From JACVRW01 sp963812415 (GTDB taxonomy: Bacteria > Actinomycetota > Thermoleophilia > Solirubrobacterales > Thermoleophilaceae), in assembly GCA_963812415.1 (NCBI GenBank), contig CAWEVH010000035.1, forward strand, positions 45,311 through 109,310: a DNA stretch of 64,000 bases. The letters run 5' to 3'. The notes under the pieces were generated by a model. That model had not been told where the DNA came from. It was given only the letters and a program-made list of their open reading frames with translations, and made no database searches. A program made the position numbers and the translations under genes. Of the stretch, positions 35,703-45,374 are shown one piece after another; positions within the stretch are counted from its first letter, which is position 1, and every line of letters begins with the position of its first letter.

Positions 35703-36244
35703 ATGTCCAGCTCGAAGGTGAGGCCACCGTCGGCGCCGCCGCCGTTGATCTCCAGCTCGAGCGGCCGGTACTCGGTGTTCTCGAGCGGGAGGGTGAAGAG
35801 CAGCATCGACCCGGCGGTCGGTCCGAGCTGGGCGACACTGCCGGCCTCCGGGATGCACTCCTGAGGGAGCAACTCGCGCGGGTGATAGGCGAACCGGTTG
35901 TCGAGCGGCAACTCGTCGGGCTCGAACTCGTTGCCCTGGGCGTCCACGATCATGAACTCCTCCGCCGTCCCCCGGGGCTCGTCCGAGGTGTTGCACGTCT
36001 GCAGGAAGATCCCGTAGAGGGTGTCGCTCGGCTCGGGCTCGGCCGCCTCGACGTAGGCGTCGTCCGGCGGGATGGCCGGGTTGAGCTGGCGCGTGATGAA
36101 GACGTTGTAGGCCACGCCGTCGAGCTCGAGTGCGAGGCCCTCGCGAGCGGGCTCGTCGACGCCGGGCTCCTCGTCGCCGCAAGCACTCACGCCGAGCGCG
36201 AGAGCGGCGAGGCAGGCCAACGCGACGAGTAGGCGGGCGAGCAC
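35699..36244 (-). CDS. putative lipoprotein, hypothetical
   Basis: 181 residues with a lipoprotein signal (RLLVALACLAALALGVSAC; the lipobox Cys is the final C, about residue 22) followed by an acidic linker. The exported beta-rich domain contains YNVFITRQLNPAIPPDD, FMIVDAQGNEFEP and a final NGGGADGGLTFELDI. The function is unknown, and the fold resembles small exported DUF4352-like domains. It sits 10 bp downstream of the SRPBCC gene and probably shares its transcript. Confidence 0.75.
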   Translation of the reverse strand: MLARLLVALACLAALALGVSACGDEEPGVDEPAREGLALELDGVAYNVFITRQLNPAIPPDDAYVEAAEPEPSDTLYGIFLQTCNTSDEPRGTAEEFMIVDAQGNEFEPDELPLDNRFAYHPRELLPQECIPEAGSVAQLGPTAGSMLLFTLPLENTEYRPLELEINGGGADGGLTFELDI

Positions 36245-36254
36245 GCGCGGCAGT

Positions 36255-36812
36255 CTATTGACGGGTTGTCCGGGCCGGGTCCATCCCGCTGGGCGCTCCG
36301 AAACGTGCGGCCTTGGCCGGCTCGTAGCCGGCGATCGTCACCCGCTTGAGGGGACCGTCGGGAGGCTCCTCGAAGATCATCCGGAGGCGTTCGAGCGAGC
36401 GCTTGGTCTGGCGGCGCATCCAGCCGGCGGCTCCCACCTCGAACATGCGGTCGACGAACGTGGCCGGCTCGGAGAAGGTGGTCAGCTCCACGCGCGTCAC
36501 GGTCGCGGACTCCTTGCTGAACTCGTAGACCGCCAGCGAGCGGTTGCGGCCGCGACGGCCGACCCGCACCTCCTCGATGATCCGGCGCGGCCGGTCGGCC
36601 TCTCGGATCGTGAGCTCCGCGTACTGCTTGGTGAGCGGCGCCTTGAGCTGGAACCTCGACGCCGCGCCCTCGCCGACCGGGTTCACGCGCGCGAGCCGGT
36701 AGTCGCGCAGGTAGTGGTCGGTGTAGGCGGGGCGCCCGGCGAGGTCGTTCACGAAGTCGAAGATCGCCTCGCGGGGAGCGGAGATGTTCGTGGACACGGT
36801 GACCTCGCGCAT
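36255..36812 (-). CDS. SRPBCC (START/Bet v1-like) family protein
   Basis: 185 residues from ATG 36812 (an ATG at 36824 is also possible). The text VSTNISAPREAIFDFVNDLA, YLRDYRLARVNPVGEG and the C-terminal helix MFEVGAAGWMRRQTKRSLER are typical of polyketide cyclase/coenzyme Q-binding-like SRPBCC proteins, which bind hydrophobic ligands in a helix-grip pocket. There is no catalytic signature. It lies in a three-gene minus-strand unit with a small zinc protein upstream and a lipoprotein downstream. Confidence 0.8.
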   Translation of the reverse strand: MREVTVSTNISAPREAIFDFVNDLAGRPAYTDHYLRDYRLARVNPVGEGAASRFQLKAPLTKQYAELTIREADRPRRIIEEVRVGRRGRNRSLAVYEFSKESATVTRVELTTFSEPATFVDRMFEVGAAGWMRRQTKRSLERLRMIFEEPPDGPLKRVTIAGYEPAKAARFGAPSGMDPARTTRQ

Positions 36813-36868
36813 CGCGGGCGCCATCGTACCGGCTCGCCTCGGCGGTCCGGCGGCGACGGGAGGGGCGC

Positions 36869-37111
36869 TCAGGCGGCCCTGCGGACGACCGACAGCGGGC
36901 GGTCGCTTGCGTGAATCCGCTCCGAGCGGACCGCGTGGCGGCGCTCGTCGGGCAGGCGGGCGAAGCACAGCTCGCACAGCGTGCGGCCGGAGTCGAGCTC
37001 GAGCAGATGCTCCCCCGCGAGCGGCATGCGCCGGCAGTCCGCGCAGCGTCCGGCGGACGAGACGAGGGCGCCGACGCTGCGGCGCATGAGCATGGCGGCC
37101 AGGTCGGGCAT
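36869..37111 (-). CDS. small zinc-ribbon protein
   Basis: 80 residues from ATG 37111 (MPDLAAMLMRRSVGAL). Two CxxC knuckles are spaced about 25 apart: GRCADCRRMPL and RTLCELCFARL. This arrangement suits one structural zinc. The rest is basic and short. The function is unknown. Its 3' end is 45-57 bp from the SRPBCC start; the divergent FHA gene also begins with a zinc ribbon. Confidence 0.6.
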   Translation of the reverse strand: MPDLAAMLMRRSVGALVSSAGRCADCRRMPLAGEHLLELDSGRTLCELCFARLPDERRHAVRSERIHASDRPLSVVRRAA

Positions 37112-37211
37112 GCCATGGTTCTTCGTCCGCGCCGGGGCCATTCCTTCGCCCTGGCGGTCCGCTTGCATACGGCCGAGGCCGGAAAAAGCCCGCTAAGAGC
37201 GAGTTTTTTAC

Positions 37212-37239
37212 TTGGAGTTCGGGGCCTCCTCGTTACCAT
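37212..37239 (+). promoter_or_regulatory. housekeeping-type promoter of the FHA gene
   Basis: -35 TTGGAG (37212-37217), 16-base spacer, -10 TACCAT (37234-37239). It is followed by a 34-base leader with a GAGGAGAG ribosome site (37259-37266) before ATG 37274. Confidence 0.55.
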
Positions 37240-37273
37240 CGGCATCACCCCCACCCCCGAGGAGAGACATCCG

Positions 37274-37834
37274 ATGGAAGCCTTCAACGCCGGAACGTTG
37301 GTCGGCGCCGGGTCCTTCCTGTGTGACTCATGTGGATTCGGCATCGCCCTGCACGAGCGTGATCCCGTACCGATCTGCCCCGAATGCGGGGGCACGAGCT
37401 TTCGCCGTGCCTCGCTATTCGGCGACGACATACGGAGGCCGCGGCGGCACGAGGTCGACGATGCGCCCGATTGGCTCGATGAGGCGCGGGACGCCCTGAT
37501 CCGCAGCGGCGACTACCTCGCCTTCGAGGACGACGACCGCGTGCGCGTGGTCTCGCTGCAGGACGGCTGGACCCGGATCGGCCGCAGCCTGTCCGCGCAC
37601 CTGCGCTTCGACGACCCCACCGTCTCGCGCCGGCACGCCCTGCTCTACCGCGACGACGCCGGCGCGCGCATCCTCGACGACCGCAGCCTGAACGGCGTGT
37701 TCAAGAACGGCGAGCGCGTGGAGCTCGGCGAGCTGTCCGACGGCGACGAGATCGCGATCGGCCGCTTCCGGCTCTTCTTCGTGAGCCTGAGCGGCGAGCG
37801 CAGCGGCTCCAGGGCCGGCAGCGCCTTCGCCTGA
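37274..37834 (+). CDS. zinc-ribbon / FHA domain protein
   Basis: 186 residues. An N-terminal zinc ribbon (FLCDSCGFGIAL and PICPECGGTSF, residues 17-40) is joined by an acidic linker to an FHA domain (about 95-165): WTRIGRSLSAHLRFDDPTVS, RRHALLYR, DDRSLNGVFKNG and GDEIAIGRFRLFF, with the phosphothreonine-binding Arg, Ser and Asn present. It should bind phosphothreonine peptides made by Ser/Thr kinases, so it is a candidate signalling adaptor. No kinase is adjacent. A promoter and ribosome site precede it clearly. Confidence 0.85.
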   Translation: MEAFNAGTLVGAGSFLCDSCGFGIALHERDPVPICPECGGTSFRRASLFGDDIRRPRRHEVDDAPDWLDEARDALIRSGDYLAFEDDDRVRVVSLQDGWTRIGRSLSAHLRFDDPTVSRRHALLYRDDAGARILDDRSLNGVFKNGERVELGELSDGDEIAIGRFRLFFVSLSGERSGSRAGSAFA

Positions 37835-37841
37835 ACTCGGA

Positions 37842-37876
37842 CGGCCGCGCGCGCCCGGCGTGGGAGCGCGCGGCCG
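37842..37876 (+). terminator. GC hairpin after the FHA gene
   Basis: An 11-bp perfect inverted repeat CGGCCGCGCGC (37842-37852) and its complement (37866-37876), starting 8 bp past the stop. The loop is 13 bases and there is no T tract. Confidence 0.55.
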
Positions 37877-37978
37877 CAGTGACTACTAGAGCAGGGGACC
37901 GCTGAACGGCTCGGTGCCGAGCGCCAGCGTGACGTTCGGACCGCCGTTCGCCGTGCACCTACCCGCCAGGCGGCGGGA

Positions 37979-38962
37979 CTACTCCCGGGAACCGTCGGCC
38001 AGCTCGGCCAGCCCCTCCTCGCGCGAGGTCACGGGCGCGTAGCCGAGCTCCCGCCGCGCCCGTGAGATGTCGATCGTGCACTCCTGCGAGGAGACCCAGA
38101 CGGCGAACCGGGTCACCGGCGGGGGCGAGTCGAAGCGCTTGAGTGCGCGCCATATCCGCTCACAGACGAGCGCCACGGGGCCCGCCACCCCGGCCGGGAC
38201 GGAGGAGTCGGGCGGCGTGACTCCGCGGGTCGCGAGCATGCGCGTGAGGAACTCCCGGAACACGACCGGCTCGCCGTCGGTCACGAAGTAGACGCCACCG
38301 GCGGGAGCCTTCGTCGCGGCGAGCCACAGTCCCTCGACGGTGTTGTCCACGTGGGTCGTGGCGGTCAGCTGGCGCCCGCCTCCGATCCAGCGGAAGCGGC
38401 GCGAGCGAACCAGCTCGGTGATGGCCGGCAGCAGCGTCGTGTCGCCGCGGCCCCAGACGAAGCGCGGGCGGATCACCACCGTCTCGAGGCCGTCCCCGTT
38501 CGCGGCGCGCACCAGCTGCTCGGCCCTCGCCTTCGACGACGAGTAGAGCGCCGGGGAGTCCGGCCGAAGCGGCGCGTTCTCGTCGACGTTCACGAGCGGC
38601 TCGCCCGCCATCAGCGCGGCCTCGGTGCTCACGTGCACCAGCCGGCGTACGCCCGCCGCGCGGCAGGCCGCCAGCACGTTCGCGGTACCGCCCACGTTGA
38701 GGCGCTCGAACTCGGCAGGGTCGCCCCAGTCCTCCACCTTGGCGGCCGAGTGAAACGCGACCTCGCTCCCGGCGGCGGCCGCCTCGAGCGTGGCGCGATC
38801 GCCGATGTCGCCGCGCACCGGCTCGGCGCCCCGCTCGCGGACGCGTTCGGCGGCGGCGTCCGAGCGCGCGAGCGCCCGGACCTCCCAGCCCTCGCGGTGC
38901 AGCCGGTCGATCAGCGCACCGCCGATGAACCCGGAGCCTCCTGTCACGAATGCGGTGGTCAT
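37979..38962 (-). CDS. NAD-dependent epimerase/dehydratase (3-beta-HSD-like)
   Basis: 327 residues of extended-SDR type. The Rossmann glycine motif is FVTGGSGFIGGAL (residues 5-17), then DIGDRATL and FHSAAKVEDWGDP. The catalytic Ser/Tyr/Lys are seen as HVSTEAAL and LYSSSKARAEQL, and substrate-domain blocks are VIRPRFVWGRGDTT, ATTHVDNTVEGL and GGVYFVTDGEPV. This text is close to the 3-beta-hydroxysteroid dehydrogenase/sterol C4-decarboxylase-like group; the sugar or steroid substrate is unknown. The intact 15-bp-arm palindrome 39049-39083 lies about 90 bp upstream of its start. Confidence 0.88.
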   Translation of the reverse strand: MTTAFVTGGSGFIGGALIDRLHREGWEVRALARSDAAAERVRERGAEPVRGDIGDRATLEAAAAGSEVAFHSAAKVEDWGDPAEFERLNVGGTANVLAACRAAGVRRLVHVSTEAALMAGEPLVNVDENAPLRPDSPALYSSSKARAEQLVRAANGDGLETVVIRPRFVWGRGDTTLLPAITELVRSRRFRWIGGGRQLTATTHVDNTVEGLWLAATKAPAGGVYFVTDGEPVVFREFLTRMLATRGVTPPDSSVPAGVAGPVALVCERIWRALKRFDSPPPVTRFAVWVSSQECTIDISRARRELGYAPVTSREEGLAELADGSRE

Positions 38963-39048
38963 GGCCCGAGGCTAGTGTCGTCCCAGGCTCGCGTCGTGTT
39001 GGGTGTATCCGGTCAGGGCGGGGTGAGCACGCCCGGGAAACCGCGAGC

Positions 39049-39083
39049 GTTACGTTGACCGCGATATGCGCGGTCAACGTAAC
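39049..39083. promoter_or_regulatory. perfect 15-bp-arm palindrome
   Basis: GTTACGTTGACCGCG (39049-39063), 5-base centre ATATG, then the exact complement (39069-39083). It lies between gltD (stop 39182) and the epimerase start (38962). It could be an operator of the epimerase gene or a hairpin ending the gltBD transcript; no T tract follows. Confidence 0.55.
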
Positions 39084-39181
39084 CCTCACGAGTTCGACCC
39101 CGGTGGTGAGGGCCCCCCAAACCGCGTCGTCACCCAGCCAGGCGCCCGCAGCACGGCCACCAAGAGAACGGAGCTGGTCCG

Positions 39182-40751
39182 TCAGCGCACGTCGCGCGGG
39201 CCGGTCCAGAAGGCGTCGCCGACCGTCACCGTGCGCGCGATCTCGGCCTGATGGCGGAGCGAGTGGGGGTCCCCGTCCTCGTAGGCGAACATCGCCTCGG
39301 CGCGCACCCGCCGCACCTCGCCGGAGCCGCCGAGGTACTGGTCGACCACGCGCGCGCAGCGGCGGCCCTCGGCGATCGCGGTGACCACGAGCGACTGACC
39401 CACGCGGGCGTCGCCGCAGGCGAACACGCCCTCGATCTTCGTCCCGTACACCGGCGCCTTGACGTTCCCGCGCTTGTCGAGATCGAGGCTGAGCTCCGCC
39501 ACCGCGCCGTCGTGATCGGGATGGCTGAAGCCGATGGCGATCAAGACGAGGTCCGCGCGCTCGTCGAACTCGCTCCCCGGGATCGCGTGGAGGTCGCGCG
39601 AGGAGGTGCCCTCCACGCGCCGCCCGCGCACGCCCGTCGCCCGACCGTCCGCGCCGACGATCTCCGTGACCTGCGTGCCGAAGCGGCGCTTGCCGCCCTC
39701 GTCGAGGGCGTAGGTGGTCGGCGTGCGCTTGGGGGGCAGCGGCCAGGGCGTTCCCACGGGGCGGCCGCCCTCCGGCAGCTGCGGGTAGACGTCGAGCAGC
39801 AGCACGTCCTCGGCACCCTCGCGCAGGGCGTTCGAGATGCAGTCCATGCCCGTGTCCCCGCCCCCCACGACCACGACGCGCCGGCCGGCGGCGCTGATCG
39901 TCTCGTGCGCGGGCGTCTCGCGGTGCGGGCGGCCCTCCAGCGCGGCAACGGCGCGGTTGCGCTGGTAGAGGTACTCCATCGCCAGGTGAACGCCGCCGAG
40001 CTCGCGGCCGGGGGCCTCGAGCTCACGGTGGACGCGCGAGCCGATCGCGACCACCACCGCGTCGTGGGTGCGGCGCAGCTCGTCGGCGCTCACGTCGCCG
40101 CCGACCTCGACGTCGTAGCGGAACTCGATGCCCTCCTCCTCGAGCAGCTTCACGCGCCGGTCGATGATCCACTTCTCGAGCTTCGCGTCGGGCACCCCGA
40201 AGCGCAGCAGGCCGCCGGGCCCCTCGTCGCGCTCGTACACCGTCACCAGGTGGCCGAGGCTGTTGAGCTCGGCCGCCACGGCGAGCCCGGCCGGGCCGGA
40301 CCCGATCACCGCCACGCGGCGGTCGGTGCGCGTCTCCGGCGGCTCGGGGACGATCCAGCCCTCGTCGAAGCCGCGCGAGACGATCGCCAGCTCGATCTGC
40401 TCGATCGTGACCGGGTCGTCGTTGATGTCGAGCACGCAGGCCGACTCGCACGGCGCCGGACAGATCAGCCCCGTGAACTCGGGGAAGTTGTTCGTGGCGT
40501 GGAGCTTCGCGAGCGCGTCGCGCCAGCGGTCGCGGTAGACGAGGTCGTTCCAATCGGGAATCAGGTTGCCGAGCGGGCAGCCCTCGTGGCAGAAGGGCAC
40601 CCCGCAGTCCATGCAGCGCGCACCCTGGTCGCGCAGCGTGCGGTCGTCGGGCAGCGAGAAGTACTGGCGGTAGTCGGCCACGCGCTCGCCCGGGTCGCGC
40701 TTGTCGAAGCCCACGCGCTCGAGTGCGCAGGAAGGCGCCGAGCTCGCCCAC
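39182..40751 (-). CDS. gltD: glutamate synthase small subunit (frame interrupted near the start)
   Basis: It carries electrons from NAD(P)H through FAD and Fe-S clusters to GltB for glutamate synthesis from 2-oxoglutarate and glutamine. N-terminal cysteine clusters are ARCMDCGVPFCHEGCPLGN and CPAPCESACVL, followed by AVIGSGPAGLAVAAELN (FAD) and VVVVGGGDTGMDCI (NAD(P)H), ending FACGDARVGQSLVVTA. The family start MGELGAFLR begins at GTG 40751, overlapping the gltB stop (TAGTG). One extra base near 40727 separates it from the body (GFDKRDPGERVADYRQYF), giving about 523 residues when repaired. Confidence 0.9.
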
Positions 40752-43700
40752 TAGCCGCTCTCCACCGGTGCGCTGGCCGCGTAGCCCGGCGTCGCGTCCG
40801 GGCCGGCGGCGGCGGCCGCCACCTCGTGCTCGCCCTCGGCCGACATCTCGGCGAGCGCCCGCTTGTAGTCGTGCGGCATCACCTTCACGAAGCGGTTGAG
40901 CGACGCCTGCCAGTCGGCGAGCACGCGCTCGGCCACCTCGGACCCGGTGCGCAGCCGATGCTCGTCGACCCAGCCGCGCAGGTCCTCGGACTCGTCCGGC
41001 ATGATGGCGTCGAAGCCGACCAGCTCCGTGTTGCAGCGCGCGCGGAAGTCCCCCAGCGACGTCGAACACGTAGGCGATGCCGCCGCTCATCCCGGCGGCG
41101 AAGTTGAGGCCGGTCGGGCCGAGCACCACCACGCGGCCGCCGGTCATGTACTCGCAGCCGTGGTCCCCCACCCCCTCGACCACGGTGATCGCTCCCGAGT
41201 TGCGGACCGCGAAGCGCTCGCCGGCGAGCCCGCGGAAGAACGCGCGCCCGGATGTGGCGCCGTAGAGCACCGTGTTGCCGACGATCACGTTGTCCTCGGC
41301 CACGAACGTGGTGCCGGCCGGCGGGCGCACGACGATCGTCCCGCCCGAGAGTCCCTTGCCGCAGTAGTCGTTGGCGTCGCCGTCGAGCACGAGCTCGACC
41401 CCGTGGGCCAGCCAGGCGCCGAAGCTCTGGCCCGCCGAGCCTTCGAGGCGCACCTCGACGCTCCCGTAGGGCAGCCCGTCGGCGCCGTGAACGCGGGCGA
41501 TCTCGCCGGACAGGAGCCCGCCGACGGCGCGGTTCTTGTTCTCCACACGACGCTCGAGCTGCACGGGTGTGCCGTGCTCGATCGCCGGCCGGCAGCGCTG
41601 GAGCAGGTCCACGTCGATCGAGTCGTAGAGAACGGGCTCCGGGCGCCGCACGCAGTGGCGCGGCGCGTCGGGGTCGATGCCCGCGGGCTGCTCGAGCAGC
41701 CGGCGCAGGTCGACGCCGCGCGCCTTCCAGTGGTCGACCGCCTCCCGCGGCTCGAGCAGGTCGGTCCGGCCGATCAGCTCGTTGAGGCTCCGCACCCCGA
41801 GCCGGGCCATGATCCGGCGCGTCTCCTCGGCGACCATGAACAGGTAGTTCACGACGTGCTCGGGCTGGCCCTCGAAGCGCGCGCGCAGCTCGGGGTCCTG
41901 GGTGGCCACGCCGACCGGGCAGGTGTTGAGATGGCAGACGCGCATCATCACGCAGCCGAGCGCGATCAGCGGCGCCGTCGAGAAGCCGAACTCGTCGGCG
42001 CCCAGGATCGCCGCGATCGCCACGTCGCGGCCGGTTCGCATCTGACCGTCGACCTCCACGAGGATGCGTGAGCGGAGGTCGTTCAGGAGCAGCGTCTGCT
42101 GGGTCTCGGCCAGGCCGATCTCCCAGGGCAGGCCCGCGTGCTGGATGGAGGCCTGCGGGGAGGCGCCGGTGCCGCCGTCGTGGCCCGCGATCACCACGTG
42201 GTCGGCGTTCGCCTTGGCCACGCCGGCCGCGACCGTGCCCACTCCCACCTCGGACACGAGCTTCACGGACACCCGCGCGCGCGGGTTGGCGCAGCGCAGG
42301 TCGTAGATCAGCTGCTTGAGGTCCTCGATCGAGTAGATGTCGTGGTGGGGCGGCGGCGAGATCAGCCCCACGCCGGGCGTGGAGTAGCGCAGCCGCGCGA
42401 TGTAGCGGTCGACCTTGTGGCCCGGCAGCTGGCCGCCCTCGCCCGGCTTCGCGCCCTGCGCGACCTTGATCTGGAGCTCATCGGCGTTTACGAGGTAGTG
42501 GACGGTCACACCGAAGCGCCCGGAGGCGACCTGCTTGATCGCGGAGCGGCGGTCGTCCCCGAAGCGGGCGGGGTCCTCGCCGCCCTCGCCCGTGTTCGAC
42601 CTCCCGCCGAGGCGGTTCATGCTCTCCGCGAGCGTCTCGTGCGCCTCCGGCGAGAGGGCGCCCAGCGACATCCCGCCCGACTTGAAGCGCTTGACGATCT
42701 CAGCCGCCGGCTCGACCTCGGCGACCGGGATCGGCTCGCCGGCCTCGCGGAAGCGCAGCAGGCCGCGCAGCGAGGAGCGCGGCACCGCCACCTCGTTCAC
42801 GTAGGTGGCGAAGCGGTCGTAGGCGTCGGCGCCGCTCTCGCTGCGGGCGGCGTGCTGGAGCGAGGCGATCGTCTCCGGGTTCCAGCCGTGGAACTCGCCG
42901 TCGCGCCGCCAGGCGTAGACGCCGCCGGGCGGGAGCAGCTCGGAGCTCGCGGCAGGGTAGGCGCGGGCATGGCGGTCGAGCGCCTCCCACGCGAGCTCGT
43001 TCAGGCCGATACCGCCCACCCGCGACGCCGTACCGGTGAAATGCCGGTCGATGAGCTCCTGCGCCAGGCCGACCGCCTCGAAGATCTGCGCGCCGGTGTA
43101 GGAGCGGATCGTCGAGATCCCCATCTTCGAGAGGATCTTCAGGAGGCCCTTGCCGATCGCCTTGATCGTGCGCTGTACGGCCTCCTCGGGGCTCATGTCC
43201 TCCGGCAGCCGGCCGTCGCGGTGGAGCGCGTAGAGCGACTCGAACATCGCGTACGGGTTGACCGCCGCCGCGCCGTAGCCGATCAGGCAGGCCACGTGGT
43301 GGATCTCCTTGGCCTGGCCCGTCTCGACCACCAGGCCGATCTGGAGCCGAGTTCCGGCGCGGACGAGGTGGTGATGGACGGCGGAGACCGCCAGCTGCGA
43401 CGGCATCGCGGCTCGCTCGTCACCGACGTTGCGGTCGGACAGGATGATGATGTTGACGCCGCGCTCGACGAGGCCGGTGGCCTCCTCGCAGATCTCCTCG
43501 AGGCGCTTCTCCATGCCCTGCGCGCCCTGCGACACCGGCCAGGTCATGTCGATCGTGCGCGCCTCGAACACCGAGTGGTCGACCTGGCGCAGCTTCTCGA
43601 GCTGCGGGCTGCGCAGGATCGGCTGCGACATCACGAGCTGGTGGCAGTGGTCGGGGGTCTCTCCGAGCAGGTTGATCTCAGGCCCGATGCAGGCCTCGAG

Positions 43701-45275
43701 GCTCATCACGATCGACTCGCGGATCGGGTCGATTGCCGGGTTCGTGACCTGCGCGAAGAGCTGCTTGAAGTAGGAGAAGAGCGGCGGTCGCATGTCGGAC
43801 ATCACCGCCAGCGATGTGTCGTTGCCCATCGAGCCGGTGGGCTCGGCGGCGTCGCGCGCCATCGGCACGAGCGTCACGCGCAGGTCCTCCTCGGTCCAGC
43901 CGAAGGCGAGCTGCTTGGCGCGCAGCGGCTCGACGCGCGGCACCCGTGGCGCCTTCTCCGGGAGGTCCTCGATGTGCACGACGCGGTCCTTCAGCCACTG
44001 GCCGTAGGGGCGGCGCCGCGCCAGCTCGAGCTTGATGTCCGGGTCGGGCACGATGCGCTCCTGCATCAGGTCGACGAGGAACAGCTTCCCGGGCAGCAGG
44101 CGCCCCTTGGCCTCCACCTCGTCGGGCGGCACGTCGAGCACGCCGGCCTCCGAGGCGAAGACCACCCAGCCGTCCTTCGTCACGAGCCAGCGGCCGGGGC
44201 GCAGGCCGTTGCGGTCGAGCGTCGCGCCGATCACGCGCCCGTCCGAGAACGCGACCGCGGCCGGGCCGTCCCATGGCTCCACGAGCGAGGAGTGGTAGGC
44301 GTAGAAGTCGCGCACCTCTTCCGGCAGCTCGGGGCGCCCGCGGAAGGCCTCGGGGATCAGCATCGACATCGCGTGCTCGGGCGAGCGCCCGCCGAGCACG
44401 AGCAGCTCGAGCAACCCGTCGAGCGAGGCCGAGTCCGAGATGTCGTCGCGCAGCAGTGGCCGGATCTTCTGCACGTCGTCGCCGAACAGCGGCGACGACA
44501 GCGTGAGCTCGCGCGCGCGCATCCAGTTGCGGTTGCCGCGCAGCGTGTTGATCTCGCCGTTGTGGGCGAGCATCCGGTAGGGGTGGGCGAGCTCCCAGCT
44601 CGGGAACGTGTTGGTCGAGAAGCGGGAATGCACGAGCGCCAGCCGGCTCACAACCCGCTCGTCGCGGAGGTCGGGGTAGTAGCGCGACAGCTGGGGCGCC
44701 GTGAGCATCCCCTTGTAGACCATCGTGCGCGAGGAGAAGCTCGGGATGGCGAGCTCGGCGAGCCCCTCACGCTCGACCACGCGGCGGATCACGTAGAGCT
44801 TGCGCTCGAGGGTGTCCTGGTCGCCCACGCCGTCGCCCGCGCCCACGAACAGCTGCGCGATGCGCGGGGCGCAGGCTCGCGCGGCCGTGCCGCAGGCGGC
44901 CTCCGCCACCGGGACGTCGCGCCAGCCGAGGACGCGCTGTCCCTCGGCCTCGACGGCGCGCTCGAGCAGGCGCATCGCCTCGGTGGGGTTGCCCGCGGGC
45001 AGGAAGCAGAGCGCCACGCCGTACTCGCCGTACGGCGGCAGCGGCACGCCCGCCTCGGCGCGCATGAAGCGATCGGGCAGCTGGATCAGGATCCCGGCGC
45101 CGTCGCCCGTGTCCGGGTCGGCGCCCTCGGCCCCGCGATGCTCGAGGTGCTCGAGCGCCCGCAGGGCGCGCGAGATCACCCCGTGGGAGGCGGGGCTGCG
45201 CAGCCGCGCGACGAACGCGACGCCGCATGCGTCATGCTCGTAGCTCGGGTCGTACAGGCCGCGCGCTGCCTGCAG
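40751..45275 (-). CDS. gltB: glutamate synthase large subunit (frame interrupted once)
   Basis: About 1507 residues. The amidotransferase domain begins with the catalytic Cys in SYEHDACGVAF. Next come the central domain, the FMN domain (GGRSNTGEGGEDPARF, HDGGTGASPQASIQHAG), the 3Fe-4S cysteines CVMMRVCHLNTCPVG and the GXGXG beta-helix end (GKGLSGGTIVVRPP). Only one base is extra, in a G run near 41053, after which the C-terminus NTELVGFDAIMPDE...APVESG reads in phase. CTG 45275 is the only start near a strong AAGGAGG site; TTG 45374 would overlap parA. The promoter lies inside the parA start. Confidence 0.92.
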
Positions 45276-45347
45276 GGTTCTCTCACCTCCTTGGGGGCCG
45301 CCCGCGGCATCTCCGGAGGAGCCGCGCGACGGAGCTGGGGGCGCGAA

Positions 45348-45374
45348 ACTATAAAGCCATGGCGATGCTCCCAA
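45348..45374 (-). promoter_or_regulatory. candidate gltB promoter overlapping the parA start
   Basis: On the minus strand: -35 TTGGGA (45374-45369), 15-base spacer, -10 TATAGT (45353-45348). The 70-base leader carries AAGGAGGTGA just before gltB. The spacer is short, so this is tentative. Confidence 0.4.
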
